A stretch of DNA of 64,000 bases from Ureibacillus yapensis. GTDB lineage: Bacteria; Bacillota; Bacilli; Bacillales_A; Planococcaceae. The notes below the pieces were generated by a model. The model ran no database searches, was not told the DNA's origin, and saw nothing but the letters and a program-made list of their open reading frames with translations. Within the stretch, counting starts at the first letter, position 1. Every line of letters begins with the position of its first letter. Of this stretch, positions 8,776-17,351 are shown piece after piece. The stretch spans positions 600,106-664,105 of the forward strand of contig NZ_QWEI01000001.1 of assembly GCF_003515775.1 (NCBI RefSeq), given 5' to 3'. A program made the translations under genes and the position numbers.

Positions 8776-9678
8776 TTAAAGAATGAACTCGTCTACTTTC
8801 AAGATGAGCTCTGCAATTTCAGGTTTACTAATTTGTTCTTCGGCACCGACAACTTCACCTTTATGACGAAGATCATCCGTTATCAAGCTCGAGAAAATGA
8901 TGACCGGGATGATTTTCAAGTCAGGATGGGATTTAATTTTTTTTGTAAAATGATGTCCATCCATTTGCGGCATTTCAATATCTGTCACAACCAGTTGAAC
9001 ATGTTCTTCAATCTTGCTGCCAGTCGCAAGGAGAGATTCCAAATATTCATAGGCATCGCGTCCATTTTCAAAGAACTCAAGATTTACATATCCTGCCTCT
9101 TGCATTGTATCATGCAATAATTTTCGCAGTAACGGTGAATCTTCAGCGACAACAATCTTCTTCTCTGATCTTTCCCGCTTCCCTAATTTTTTCACTGAAT
9201 CTACGTTGATTCCGGATTCCGGATTAATATCTACCATGATTCTTTCAAAATCCAAGAGCAAAATCATCGACTCTTGTTGTTTAATCACGCCAATAACTTG
9301 AGTGGAACCTCCTTGGTACATATCGGAAGGTTTTTCGATTTCATTCCATGAAATTCGGTGGATCTGAGTTACGTTATCCACATGGAAAACCACTTTTTGT
9401 TTATTAAATTCTGCAACGATATATTTTTGCTGATCACTAAAAACGCCGTTTGGAATCCCAAGCACTTTCAGCATGTTTACTACAGGCAACACCTCGCCGC
9501 GCAATTGGATAATCCCTTCAACATGCGGATGTGCATGAGGAATAAAAGTAACAGGAATCGGTTGTATAATTTCTTTTACCTTAATGACATTAATGCCAAA
9601 TTTATTATTCGCAACTTCAAATTCGACAATTTCAAGTTCGTTAGTTCCGCTTTCCAGCAAGATCCCTTTTTGTTCCAA
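8776..9678 (-). CDS. cheV: Chemotaxis coupling protein CheV (CheW-receiver fusion)
   Basis: 300 residues: a CheW-like domain (about 15-155, with GIIQLRGEVLPVVNM) fused to a response-regulator receiver domain (about 172-300). The phosphoacceptor aspartate is in VVTDIEMPQMDG and the acidic pair in VVAEDSPLLR. CheV couples chemoreceptors to CheA and adapts signalling through phosphorylation of its receiver domain; cytoplasmic, at receptor arrays. The start is TTG at 9676-9678, supported by AAAGGAG 8 nt upstream. It is monocistronic here; no other chemotaxis gene is in the window. Confidence 0.92.
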   Translation of the reverse strand: MEQKGILLESGTNELEIVEFEVANNKFGINVIKVKEIIQPIPVTFIPHAHPHVEGIIQLRGEVLPVVNMLKVLGIPNGVFSDQQKYIVAEFNKQKVVFHVDNVTQIHRISWNEIEKPSDMYQGGSTQVIGVIKQQESMILLLDFERIMVDINPESGINVDSVKKLGKRERSEKKIVVAEDSPLLRKLLHDTMQEAGYVNLEFFENGRDAYEYLESLLATGSKIEEHVQLVVTDIEMPQMDGHHFTKKIKSHPDLKIIPVIIFSSLITDDLRHKGEVVGAEEQISKPEIAELILKVDEFIL

Positions 9679-9767
9679 GCTATTTTCTCCTTTACTTGCT
9701 TAGTATTCAATGACTTCGATTAATGGTTTAATAAGTAAATTGTAACATAGAGGAAGGGATTCTCATA

Positions 9768-11087
9768 TCATGTATTTTCTTCATCCTTCACTTGAAGATG
9801 GATAATAAGCCCTACAATCGTTAAAACGATTAATGATCCCAAAGCAATCCGGCTGGCAATTGTTCCATAATCCCTCAGCAAGAAGGTTACCGTACCGTAA
9901 AGCGCCGGACCTATAATAGAAGAAACCTTTCCTGAAAAGGCAAATAGCCCAAAGAATTGGCCTCGTTTATGCTCCGGTGACAATTCGATAATTAAAGTTC
10001 TTGATGTCACCCACATAGAACCCAAGGAAATGCCGAACATGCTTCCTGCAATCCAGAACATCCACTGTTCTGTTGCAAAAACTGCCACAAACAACGCAAT
10101 CGTCATTAAAATAGCCACAATTGTGACAGAGCGTCTTGCTCCAATCGATTTGGTAATATAGCCAAATACCATGGATCCGATTACGGTAGAAATCGTACTG
10201 ACCAAGTACAAAATAATGAATTGCCCGGATGTAAAGCCGACAATTGCCGTTGCATAGACAGCCATCATGGCAATTGTAGTTGCAATGGCATCGTTCAAGA
10301 AAAAGTAAGCAATCATGAATGTAAAAATGGCTTTATACTTTTTCATTTCCTTGAAAGTTTGAACGATTTCCTTATATCCCTCCAAAAACTTAATCTTTTT
10401 TCTATGTTCTTTCGGGATCGGTTTGTCTTTGATAAAGAAAAATAGCGGCAACGAGAATATTAAGTATAAAATGGCCGTTGGAATAAATGCCCGATGGAAA
10501 TCCCCATCACTTACCAGCAGATAAACAAGCAAACCGCAAATTGTTCCCAAATAGCCTACCGCAACCCCGAATCCCGATATAAGGGGCATCTCTTCTTTTG
10601 TCCCCAGGTCGCCCATCATTGTATCGTAAAATACTAAACTCGAATTAAAGAAGAACTTTGCTATCACAAAACTTACTACTACTAAAAATAGACTTAATGG
10701 AATGCCCGCATAAGCGGTATTAAAATCAATTCCTGCAAATACGCCCATCATGAAGGTGAAGAAGATTGAAATGGAAGCAAACCAAACGATAAAACGCTTC
10801 TTGTACCCTGTATTATCAATCCAAACACCAAATAGCGGCGAGAAAAGAACCAAAAAGAAACTTGCCACTGCATTGGCATAGGAGATAAAGGTACTTGCTA
10901 CTTGCTGTCTAACCTCATCTGTGCCTAATACTTCATCCATGTAAAATGGAAAAAAGACGGTATTAATATTCGAAGAAAAGATAGTGTTTGCAAAATCATA
11001 GAAAGCCCAAGAAAGAATCGGCAAAGATAAGTATAAAGCAATTGGGCTCCTGCTTTTTGACATTTGACTGCCTGCTGTTCTACTCAA
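9768..11087 (-). CDS. UMF1/Atg22-type MFS transporter
   Basis: 439 residues with about twelve transmembrane segments. The motif WAFYDFANTIFS near the N-terminus, followed by FFPFYM, is the hallmark of the UMF1 (Atg22-like/YxiO) branch of the major facilitator superfamily. MFS-type loop motifs are visible (FGVWIDNTGYKKR after TM2; GQFFGLFAFSGK in the second half). The start is TTG at 11085-11087 with GGAG nine bases upstream. Substrate unknown; Atg22 homologues export amino acids from vacuoles, but this does not identify the bacterial substrate. It is 40 nt downstream of the YkwC-like gene and may share its transcript. Confidence 0.8.
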   Translation of the reverse strand: MSRTAGSQMSKSRSPIALYLSLPILSWAFYDFANTIFSSNINTVFFPFYMDEVLGTDEVRQQVASTFISYANAVASFFLVLFSPLFGVWIDNTGYKKRFIVWFASISIFFTFMMGVFAGIDFNTAYAGIPLSLFLVVVSFVIAKFFFNSSLVFYDTMMGDLGTKEEMPLISGFGVAVGYLGTICGLLVYLLVSDGDFHRAFIPTAILYLIFSLPLFFFIKDKPIPKEHRKKIKFLEGYKEIVQTFKEMKKYKAIFTFMIAYFFLNDAIATTIAMMAVYATAIVGFTSGQFIILYLVSTISTVIGSMVFGYITKSIGARRSVTIVAILMTIALFVAVFATEQWMFWIAGSMFGISLGSMWVTSRTLIIELSPEHKRGQFFGLFAFSGKVSSIIGPALYGTVTFLLRDYGTIASRIALGSLIVLTIVGLIIHLQVKDEENT

Positions 11088-11127
11088 GGCATTCGCTCCT
11101 AAAAAGTGATTTCATGTTCAGTATCCC

Positions 11128-12003
11128 TTAATCAAGCTCATAGTATTTAATTAAAGCTTGTGTTCCTTTCTCTCCATATCCTTTTTCAAGAAGGGTGTTA
11201 TAAAGTTCTTTCGAAAGCTTGACGCCAGGAAGGTTTAAATTCATTCTTTCGGCTTCATCAATGGCAATTTTCATATCTTTTATAAAATGCTTAATATAAA
11301 AACCCGGCTCCAAGTCTCCTTTAATCATTCTTGGACCTAAATTGCTCAGCGACCACGAACCAGCTGCTCCTGTTGAAATCGACTGCAGCACTTTTTCAAT
11401 ATCCAGACCTGCTTTAAATGCATAGGCTATGGATTCGCAAACACCGATCATGTTCGTTGCGATAAGCAGTTGATTGCACATTTTGGTATGTTGGCCTGCA
11501 CCGGCAGCTCCCTGATAGACAATATTTGAGCCAAAAAGCTGGAAAATCGGCAATACTTGTTCGAAAATTTTTTCATCCCCGCCAACCATAATGGATAGCG
11601 TTCCGTTTTGAGCGCCGATATCCCCACCGGATACCGGAGCATCAAGGCTCGCTATATTTTTTTCTTTGGCCGCTTCATATATTTTTTTCGCCAATGTCGG
11701 CTGTGAAGTTGTCATATCAATGACAATTGCCCCTTGTTTGGCAGATTGAAAAATTCCCTCTTCTCCCATATAAACTTCTTCAACATCTGAAGGAAAACCA
11801 ACCATCGTGAAAATAAGATCTTGGTCTTTTGCTGCCTCTTTAGGGGTTGAAGCCCATTGCGCACCTAGCTGAACTAATGGTTCCGCCTTGGATTTTGTAC
11901 GCGAATACACTGTAACGTCAAGTTCCGCTTTTAATAAGTGTCTAACAATGCTTGCTCCCATTACACCCGTGCCGATAAACGAAATCTTTTTCTTTTGGCT
12001 CAT
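11128..12003 (-). CDS. NAD-binding beta-hydroxyacid dehydrogenase (YkwC-like)
   Basis: 291 residues of the 3-hydroxyisobutyrate / 6-phosphogluconate dehydrogenase superfamily. The N-terminal dinucleotide motif is FIGTGVMGASIV; the substrate-binding signature DAPVSGGDIGAQNGTLSIMVGG is present (about 120-140), and the catalytic lysine lies in GQHTKMCNQLL. It resembles B. subtilis YkwC. The likely reaction is NAD(P)-dependent oxidation of a small beta-hydroxyacid; the exact substrate cannot be read from the sequence. An ATG start with GGGAGG upstream supports the boundary. Confidence 0.85.
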   Translation of the reverse strand: MSQKKKISFIGTGVMGASIVRHLLKAELDVTVYSRTKSKAEPLVQLGAQWASTPKEAAKDQDLIFTMVGFPSDVEEVYMGEEGIFQSAKQGAIVIDMTTSQPTLAKKIYEAAKEKNIASLDAPVSGGDIGAQNGTLSIMVGGDEKIFEQVLPIFQLFGSNIVYQGAAGAGQHTKMCNQLLIATNMIGVCESIAYAFKAGLDIEKVLQSISTGAAGSWSLSNLGPRMIKGDLEPGFYIKHFIKDMKIAIDEAERMNLNLPGVKLSKELYNTLLEKGYGEKGTQALIKYYELD

Positions 12004-12173
12004 GTAATTTCCTCCCTAATTCCATTATATTCTTCATATGTACAACTATGGCTTACCGCAAAATTGCGATAAGCCAATTTCTAATAGTTTACCAAAAAAT
12101 TTTCAGTTATTGGGAATTTAGAATAAATCGTAACAGAAATTTTACACATTTAGGAAGAGCGATGCAAAAAAAG

Positions 12174-12200
12174 AGAGCAGAAGGCTTTAGCCTCTGCTCT
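12174..12200 (-). terminator. Strong terminator ending a C-rich 3' UTR
   Basis: AGAGCAG.AGGCT/AGCCT.CTGCTCT stem, followed on the minus strand by CTCTTTTTTT. It lies about 85 nt after the Spo0E-like stop codon; the intervening RNA would contain TTTCCCCC just before the hairpin and GGGGGG further upstream (see findings). Confidence 0.85.
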
Positions 12201-12285
12201 TAAAGGGGGAAATGAGAATGTTGCTGTGTTCAATAATAATATCCCCCCATTTTTTATTTTTTAAACCATTTTTTTAAAATTTTTT

Positions 12286-12495
12286 TTATTGAATAAAATC
12301 GTATTGTGCATTTTTCTTTAGTTGTCCAGCTCGGTGCAATTTATTGCTTATATCTTCTATGTCATATTCATTCATTAGCCGATCTAATTCCTTGCTCAAA
12401 CGAATCGTTTTAGGGTTTTGCAGACCATATTCAACTCCTGACTTAATCATTAACTGTCGCTTTTTCTCAAGTTCGTTTAAAAGGTCTCTTACCAT
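12286..12495 (-). CDS. Spo0E-like aspartyl-phosphate phosphatase
   Basis: 69 residues. The C-terminal half of the Spo0E/YisI/YnzD signature is clear: LSKELDRLMNEY (SxxLD motif, about residues 33-44), preceded by a helix with LEKKRQLMIKSGVEYGL. These two-helix proteins dephosphorylate Spo0A~P and so delay sporulation. GGAGGAG is placed before the ATG. Monocistronic with its own terminator. Family assignment is from the motif and size; Spo0A~P as target is family knowledge. Confidence 0.8.
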   Translation of the reverse strand: MVRDLLNELEKKRQLMIKSGVEYGLQNPKTIRLSKELDRLMNEYDIEDISNKLHRAGQLKKNAQYDFIQ

Positions 12496-12587
12496 AAAAC
12501 TCCTCCTAAAAAAATGTGATGTATTAATTATATAATTTTATTTAGAAATAAGAATGAAAATCGCTAGACAAAGTTCGACATCTTACC

Positions 12588-12770
12588 TTAACTTCTTGGT
12601 ATCTCCAGAAAGGTAAATACAACATCCCCGCCTTGCTGGGCTTCACCGCGAAAATGTTTGAACTTATCATCTTTTACCAATATATCTCTAAATAGTAAAA
12701 ATTCGCCTTTTGGAATCCTAATACTTTTAATTTCCCCATTTTTTAACTGTTCAATCATTTTTTCGTACAT
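12588..12770 (-). CDS. Small hypothetical protein
   Basis: 60 residues from an ATG at 12768-12770 ([10 protein letters not shown]), chosen because GGGGGC lies 8 nt upstream; a longer frame to 12785 starts with TTG and lacks a site. Soluble and basic in the middle ([13 protein letters not shown]), ending in a stretch predicted as beta ([11 protein letters not shown]). No family recognised. It lies between the Spo0E-like gene and the DUF2187 gene, on the opposite strand from the latter. Confidence 0.6.
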   Translation of the reverse strand: MYEKMIEQLKNGEIKSIRIPKGEFLLFRDILVKDDKFKHFRGEAQQGGDVVFTFLEIPRS

Positions 12771-12890
12771 CAATTTAGCCCCCAATTGTTAAATTTTAGT
12801 TAAGTTAATTAAAAATTCAAAAAACCTCTTTACATTTAATCTGTTTTCATGCTAACTTTCTTAATAATAGTCGATAAGGAGCTGTCTCTT

Positions 12891-13082
12891 ATGAAAATAG
12901 CAGAGGTTGGAAATGTTGTCGAATTTAAAGAAGGCCTGCAAGGGGTTGTTGAAAAAGTAAATGAAAACTCCGTCATCGTAGATTTAACAATCATGGATAA
13001 CTTCCACGATTTGGATATGGAAGAAAAAACGGTAGTCAACCACAAACGCTATAAAATTTTAAACCATCCTAACGAAATTTAG
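12891..13082 (+). CDS. YkvS-like DUF2187 protein
   Basis: 63 residues, beginning MKIAEVGNVVEFKEGL and built like a small beta-barrel (GVVEKVNENSVIVDLT) of the YkvS/DUF2187 family found across Bacillales. Start chosen at 12891 because AAGGAG lies 9 nt before it; an upstream in-frame start at 12849 has none. Function unknown; the KOW/SH3-like look suggests nucleic-acid or protein binding, which is inference. A hairpin follows at 13112. Confidence 0.75.
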   Translation: MKIAEVGNVVEFKEGLQGVVEKVNENSVIVDLTIMDNFHDLDMEEKTVVNHKRYKILNHPNEI

Positions 13083-13111
13083 TTTCCATTTAATAGATTT
13101 TAATAATAGAT

Positions 13112-13155
13112 AAAAATCCCTTTTCATTTGTTAATAGATGATAGGGTTTTTTTTT
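13112..13155 (+). terminator. Probable terminator of the DUF2187 gene
   Basis: AAAATCCCT and AGGGTTTT can pair across an A/T-rich loop, followed by a run of ten T residues. The stem is imperfect. Confidence 0.55.
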
Positions 13156-13187
13156 TCTGTTAAGATGTTGGGAAGGAGGTCATAAAT

Positions 13188-13796
13188 ATGTACAAATCAA
13201 GAAAGCTTGTTGGGCTCCTTCTTTCATTATTGTTCTTCTATGGTATGTTATATTTCACTTTCAAGGAAGCGGATATTTTTTGGTATTTGTATACCTTTAC
13301 GTTGTTAATAGGGATTTCCATTGCGATCATTTATGGCAAATTTAAAGATGAACTACCCACTTGGCGATATTTGCTGTATGGGATTGGATATGGAACCATT
13401 ATATATGGAATCATCCGAATTGGCTATATCGTTTTATCCCAGGTATATTCCGGCATGAACGCCTCTATGTCAAATTTCCTGAACACATATGGACCAAGTA
13501 CTATTTGGCACTATCTATTGCTCATTTGCATTATTGCAGTCGGGGAAGAATTATTCTGGCGGGGATTTGTTCAACAGCATTTAAAAGAGTGGGTATCCCC
13601 AATATTCGCCGTCGTGATCACTAGTATCCTATTCGCATCATCTGTTGCCTTAAGCGGATTTCTGCCGGGGGCTATGGCAGCATTGGCTGCAGGGCTAATT
13701 TTGGGGTTTCTTTATGAATGGAAGAAAAGCATGCCGCTGATCATAGTCTCGCATGAAATATTTATTTTGCTTTTATTCATGATTTTACCCCTCTAA
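13188..13796 (+). CDS. CPBP-family intramembrane metalloprotease
   Basis: 202 residues, five to six hydrophobic segments. CPBP (Abi/CAAX protease) motif 1, EExxxR, is present as GEELFWRG (about residues 122-129), and a later conserved His occurs in IIVSHEIF (about 187). Members cleave peptides within the membrane; some handle bacteriocin immunity or anti-sigma factors, but no substrate can be deduced. AAGGAGG lies before the ATG. Stand-alone gene. Confidence 0.8.
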   Translation: MYKSRKLVGLLLSLLFFYGMLYFTFKEADIFWYLYTFTLLIGISIAIIYGKFKDELPTWRYLLYGIGYGTIIYGIIRIGYIVLSQVYSGMNASMSNFLNTYGPSTIWHYLLLICIIAVGEELFWRGFVQQHLKEWVSPIFAVVITSILFASSVALSGFLPGAMAALAAGLILGFLYEWKKSMPLIIVSHEIFILLLFMILPL

Positions 13797-13847
13797 ATAA
13801 TCAATAGGATAGGCCATGTCGCATTGTGTAATGACGCTTTCGTCATA

Positions 13848-13877
13848 TTGAAAAAGTATGCTGCTAGAGTTTAAAAT
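13848..13877 (+). promoter_or_regulatory. Sigma-A-type promoter of the acidic lipoprotein gene
   Basis: TTGAAA, 18-nt spacer, TAAAAT, ending 79 nt before the lipoprotein ATG. Confidence 0.5.
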
Positions 13878-13956
13878 GATAGTAAGGTATTGTTTAGTAA
13901 AACATGTGAAACTTTCCAAAACCTTAAACGTTTAATTCTTTAAAGGAGGCAAAAAA

Positions 13957-14670
13957 ATGACTAAAAAATTCCGTTTACTTTCTTTAACATTATTGCTGTC
14001 AATTGGGGTACTAGCTGCTTGCAACACGGCAGAAGAAGAGCCTGCCAACGAAACAGCAACAGATGAAACAGAGACGCAAGAGCCTGTAAATTCCGAAAAA
14101 CCTGTTGAAACGGCAGAACCTAATAATGGCTCTGCAAATGAAGAGGATGAAAATGGTGAAGCTGAACAACCTGCACAAGAAGAACCGAATGCAGAAGAAG
14201 AACCAAAAGCTGAAGACACTCAATCCATCACTTACACTTCAAATGGCGAGACAAAAACTGCCGAAGTAACTCCTGTTTCAGGTGAACAATACAGCATGAA
14301 TATCATGGATGGTTTTACATTCACGCAAGAAGAGCCTGGAAAAGATGTAGTCTATTATGACGAAAACGATTCTGTCTTCATGCGCGTGGAAGTGTCATCC
14401 GTCAATGATGCTGCTTTTGATGATGTCGTAGCCAATACAGAAGAAATGATGGCTGCAATCAGTGATAATGTTGAACAGTACGATGTTGCTCCTTTAGTTG
14501 AAGGCCAGGACATATCAAATCAAGCAGCCTATATCGCAGATTTGGAATCTGAAGAAGTAATTGCTTTCGTTTTTGAAAGAGGAGATAAAGTAGTGCGATT
14601 ATCAGTATATGATAATGCAGAAGCCGACTTATCCGAAGCAATGATTAAAATGGGTCTGACAATTAAATAA
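13957..14670 (+). CDS. Acidic-linker lipoprotein, unknown
   Basis: 237 residues. A lipoprotein signal peptide (KKFRLLSLTLLLSIG) ends in the lipobox LAAC at about residues 19-22, so the mature protein is anchored to the outer face of the membrane. Residues 23-90 are a low-complexity, strongly acidic spacer rich in Glu, Ala, Asn and Pro (repeats of EEEP/EEPN). A folded C-terminal domain of about 140 residues follows (YSMNIMDGFTFTQEEPGKDVVYYDEND...). I do not recognise the domain. The layout is of a surface protein whose domain is held away from the membrane. AAAGGAGG precedes the ATG. Confidence 0.75.
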   Translation: MTKKFRLLSLTLLLSIGVLAACNTAEEEPANETATDETETQEPVNSEKPVETAEPNNGSANEEDENGEAEQPAQEEPNAEEEPKAEDTQSITYTSNGETKTAEVTPVSGEQYSMNIMDGFTFTQEEPGKDVVYYDENDSVFMRVEVSSVNDAAFDDVVANTEEMMAAISDNVEQYDVAPLVEGQDISNQAAYIADLESEEVIAFVFERGDKVVRLSVYDNAEADLSEAMIKMGLTIK

Positions 14671-14681
14671 TTTCCATATAT

Positions 14682-14715
14682 AAAGGAGTCATCCCGCATA
14701 GGGATGACTCCTTTA
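14682..14715. terminator. Bidirectional terminator
   Basis: Perfect 14-bp stem AAAGGAGTCATCCC/GGGATGACTCCTTT with loop GCATA, placed between the convergent lipoprotein and MarR genes. Confidence 0.85.
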
Positions 14716-14723
14716 ATCTTGTT

Positions 14724-15170
14724 CTAATAAGACAAATCCTTGATAGAGAGACCTAATTTTTTCAATAGCTCAATAGCCGTATCCTTTTCTTCAGGCGTTA
14801 AAACACTTAATAATTCATGTAGATTTTCCTCATGTTCCGGAAATAATTCCTTCATAAATTCTGTACCGGCCTCGGTAATTTCAGCAAAAGTTACCCGGCG
14901 ATCTGACGGGCAAGATACCCGTTCCAAATATCCTCTTTTTTCCAGTTTATCAATTACATATGTAATCGACCCGCTTGCAAGCAGAATTTTATTCCCTATT
15001 TGTTGAAGGGGTTGGCGGCCTTTATGATGAAGCAACTCTAGCACTGCGAATTCTGTAGGGTTTAAACCGTGATCTTGGAAAAACTGATTCGTCACTTCAT
15101 TAATCGCCTTATTGGCACGAGACAAGACAATATACAATTTAAGCGATTGCTTAATATCATTATTAGACAC
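14724..15170 (-). CDS. mhqR: MarR-family repressor, MhqR-like
   Basis: 148 residues with the MarR winged helix: LNPTEFAVLELLHHKG, recognition-helix region GSITYVIDKLEKRGYL and wing PSDRRVTFAEIT. The stretch LQQIGNKILLASGSITYV closely resembles B. subtilis MhqR (YkvE), which represses quinone/azo-dye detoxification genes. No such target gene is adjacent. A promoter with a 9-bp inverted repeat overlaps its upstream region (15182-15234), suggesting autoregulation. MarR family is certain; MhqR identity is likely but not proven. Confidence 0.8.
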   Translation of the reverse strand: MSNNDIKQSLKLYIVLSRANKAINEVTNQFFQDHGLNPTEFAVLELLHHKGRQPLQQIGNKILLASGSITYVIDKLEKRGYLERVSCPSDRRVTFAEITEAGTEFMKELFPEHEENLHELLSVLTPEEKDTAIELLKKLGLSIKDLSY

Positions 15171-15181
15171 GACAAAACATC

Positions 15182-15234
15182 CTTTTTATCAATATATACA
15201 TGAATTATAGCGATAAAAAGAAAGCTTTGTCAAA
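15182..15234 (-). promoter_or_regulatory. Promoter with candidate operator of the MarR gene
   Basis: On the minus strand TTGACA (15229-15234) and TATAAT (15204-15209) are 18 nt apart. A perfect inverted repeat, CTTTTTATC (15182-15190) / GATAAAAAG (15212-15220), brackets the -10 box; one arm lies in the spacer, the other just past the start site. Confidence 0.65.
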
Positions 15235-15251
15235 ATACTTACAAGACTAGT

Positions 15252-16721
15252 TTAAACAACCGATAAATTATCCAATGAATCTTTCTTCATCCACATCTTG
15301 ATAAATGTTTCATCATCCTGTTGTATTTTTTGCTGATGGCTGATCGGCAATAATAGTTTAAAGGTTGTTCCCATGCCGATTTCACTCTCCACTTCGATAG
15401 AACCGCTATGCTCCTCGATTACTTTTTTCACCAATGCCAAACCAAGCCCTGTCCCGGCTGATTTTGTTGTATAGAATGGCGTAAATAATCCATCCAATTC
15501 TGATTCCGACATACCGCTGCCTTCATCTTTCACGGAAACTTCGATGCTATCATTTTTATTCGCCAATTTAATAACGATGTCTCCTCCATGAGGCATCACT
15601 TCAATGGCGTTTTTCACCAGGTTTATCAGCATTTGTTTTAAACGATTGGAATTACCCTGAATGTTAAAATCAAAATAATCGCATTTGTCCGCTCTTAACA
15701 CGATGTTATGTTGCATAGCATGCGGCATCATGAGTTCAACCACTTCATTGACAACTTGAAGGATTGAAGTATCTTCATATTTTCGTTCCTTTGGCTTGGA
15801 TAAATACAACAACTCACTCAAGATGGATTCCATCCGTTCCAGTTCTGAATCCATGACTGATAAGTAACTTTGATTATCATCATTTGTATTGAGTCTGATT
15901 AGTTCAACAAAACCTTTCAATGAAGTCATTGGATTACGAATCTCATGTGCTATACTTGCCGCCATTTGACCAATTGAATTTAAGGTTTGCTGTTGTTCAA
16001 GCAGCTGTTGCAAAGCCATTTTTTCCGTCTCATCTGTAATCGTAGTAATGATCAGGTTTACTTTATGGTTTAATTTACTTTCCAGTTTATAATATTTTGT
16101 TGTTTTTCCATTTTCACTTGGGACCAGTACGTTTATGGAAGCTCGTCCATTAATCATCAGTTCCGAAAAGTATTGGTGTTTTGATGACTCATAATCCAAA
16201 AAAGTATTAAAAATAAAGTCATGATCTTTGTTGGATACTGTATTTCTGTCGAAACCAATATAATTTAAAGCTATATCGTTGAAATCGACAATCTTTCCGC
16301 TTAAATCAGTTAGAATAACACCGTGTGAAATATCGTTAAAAATAGAATAGATTTCCATAGTACTTTGTTGCAGTGAAACTGGAGGGATTTCTGATATTCG
16401 GGAGATTCTTGCAAAAATTAAATCCTTTTTTTCATGGAAATAGCCCATTAAATGAAAATCCTTAAAATGGTTCTCTCCAATTTGAAAGTTTAGGTGGCAA
16501 AATCCCCCCAGATTCCTTTTAATGCTTAATAAAAAATTATTCCAACGAGTTTGGGATAACTCGTCCAATTGTATTACCTGTTGTGTCGAAGAATCAATAT
16601 TCAGCATTTCAGCCGCAAAATCATTTATTGACTCAATTTGACAAGAAGTATTCAATATCAGCACTGGTTCTTTAACGGTCTGCAACAATTTCCTAAAAAT
16701 AGGCCGAACAGTTTTCACCAT
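15252..16721 (-). CDS. Soluble PAS sensor histidine kinase (sporulation-kinase type)
   Basis: 489 residues without obvious membrane helices: two PAS-like regions (about 10-110 and 122-235), then a HisKA dimerisation domain with the phosphorylated His in SIAHEIRNPMTSLKGF, and a HATPase domain (NLVKNAIEVM, DEGSGMSESEL, TGLGLALVKKVIEEH). Order and motifs match the KinA/KinE group, which phosphorylate Spo0F. No response regulator gene is adjacent, as is typical for these orphan kinases. The next gene encodes a Ktr channel; in B. subtilis ktrD lies near kinE, which supports but does not prove the assignment. Confidence 0.85.
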   Translation of the reverse strand: MVKTVRPIFRKLLQTVKEPVLILNTSCQIESINDFAAEMLNIDSSTQQVIQLDELSQTRWNNFLLSIKRNLGGFCHLNFQIGENHFKDFHLMGYFHEKKDLIFARISRISEIPPVSLQQSTMEIYSIFNDISHGVILTDLSGKIVDFNDIALNYIGFDRNTVSNKDHDFIFNTFLDYESSKHQYFSELMINGRASINVLVPSENGKTTKYYKLESKLNHKVNLIITTITDETEKMALQQLLEQQQTLNSIGQMAASIAHEIRNPMTSLKGFVELIRLNTNDDNQSYLSVMDSELERMESILSELLYLSKPKERKYEDTSILQVVNEVVELMMPHAMQHNIVLRADKCDYFDFNIQGNSNRLKQMLINLVKNAIEVMPHGGDIVIKLANKNDSIEVSVKDEGSGMSESELDGLFTPFYTTKSAGTGLGLALVKKVIEEHSGSIEVESEIGMGTTFKLLLPISHQQKIQQDDETFIKMWMKKDSLDNLSVV

Positions 16722-17238
16722 TTTCCACTCCCCAATCCCTTCAATCAGAAAAACGCTCTTTTATAACAGTTCCCTTTTATATCTATTCTATTAATTCAAT
16801 TGCCAGTTTATGACTTCCGATTTTACACTATACTAAATATTCTAACATTACCTTAATACAAATTATTCCATAATCTTTTTCATATTTGAATGGGTAAAAC
16901 AATGCAATTTTTAAATTTCCAGTTCTCCTTTATAATATTTTATTGTTTATATTTGTATAATTTTGCGATTTAACCCTCTTTTACCCTAAGCCTTTTTACC
17001 CTCTAGACATTTTAATGAAAAAATAAGGCGCGTTACTATTTTACTATTGCGTCCGTTTTCATTTAAAACATTCGAATACCCATGTCTAAAAATATTTAAA
17101 GCATTATAACTATGCCTCTAAATTAAATACTATTCTAATAGTACTTACGTTTTTTTCCTATTTATTAATTTAGCCTATTTCCACAGGAATTGCACGTTAT
17201 TATGGGAAAATTTATAATATTTTTATAATTACGAAATA
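16722..17238. other. AT-rich intergenic region, no gene seen
   Basis: About 515 very A/T-rich bases between the kinase start and the terminator of the Ktr gene. No coding frame, clear hairpin or repeat was recognised; it must contain the kinase promoter. Confidence 0.5.
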
Positions 17239-17276
17239 AAACGGGGTGCCTCAATTACTTATGAGGCACCCCGTTT
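17239..17276 (-). terminator. Terminator of the Ktr gene
   Basis: Perfect 15-bp stem AAACGGGGTGCCTCA/TGAGGCACCCCGTTT, 8-nt loop, followed on the minus strand by TATTTCG; 75 nt past the stop. Confidence 0.8.
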
Positions 17277-17351
17277 ACCGAATCTATAGGGAAACGCTGG
17301 ACGCAGAAAAAGATTTAAACGACAGCTAAAAAGTGAAGCCCAAACCATCTA

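Noticed and set aside
16722-17238. Possible hidden small gene or RNA in the AT-rich gap
   Set aside because: No hairpin with T-run, no start signal and no conserved block could be recognised.
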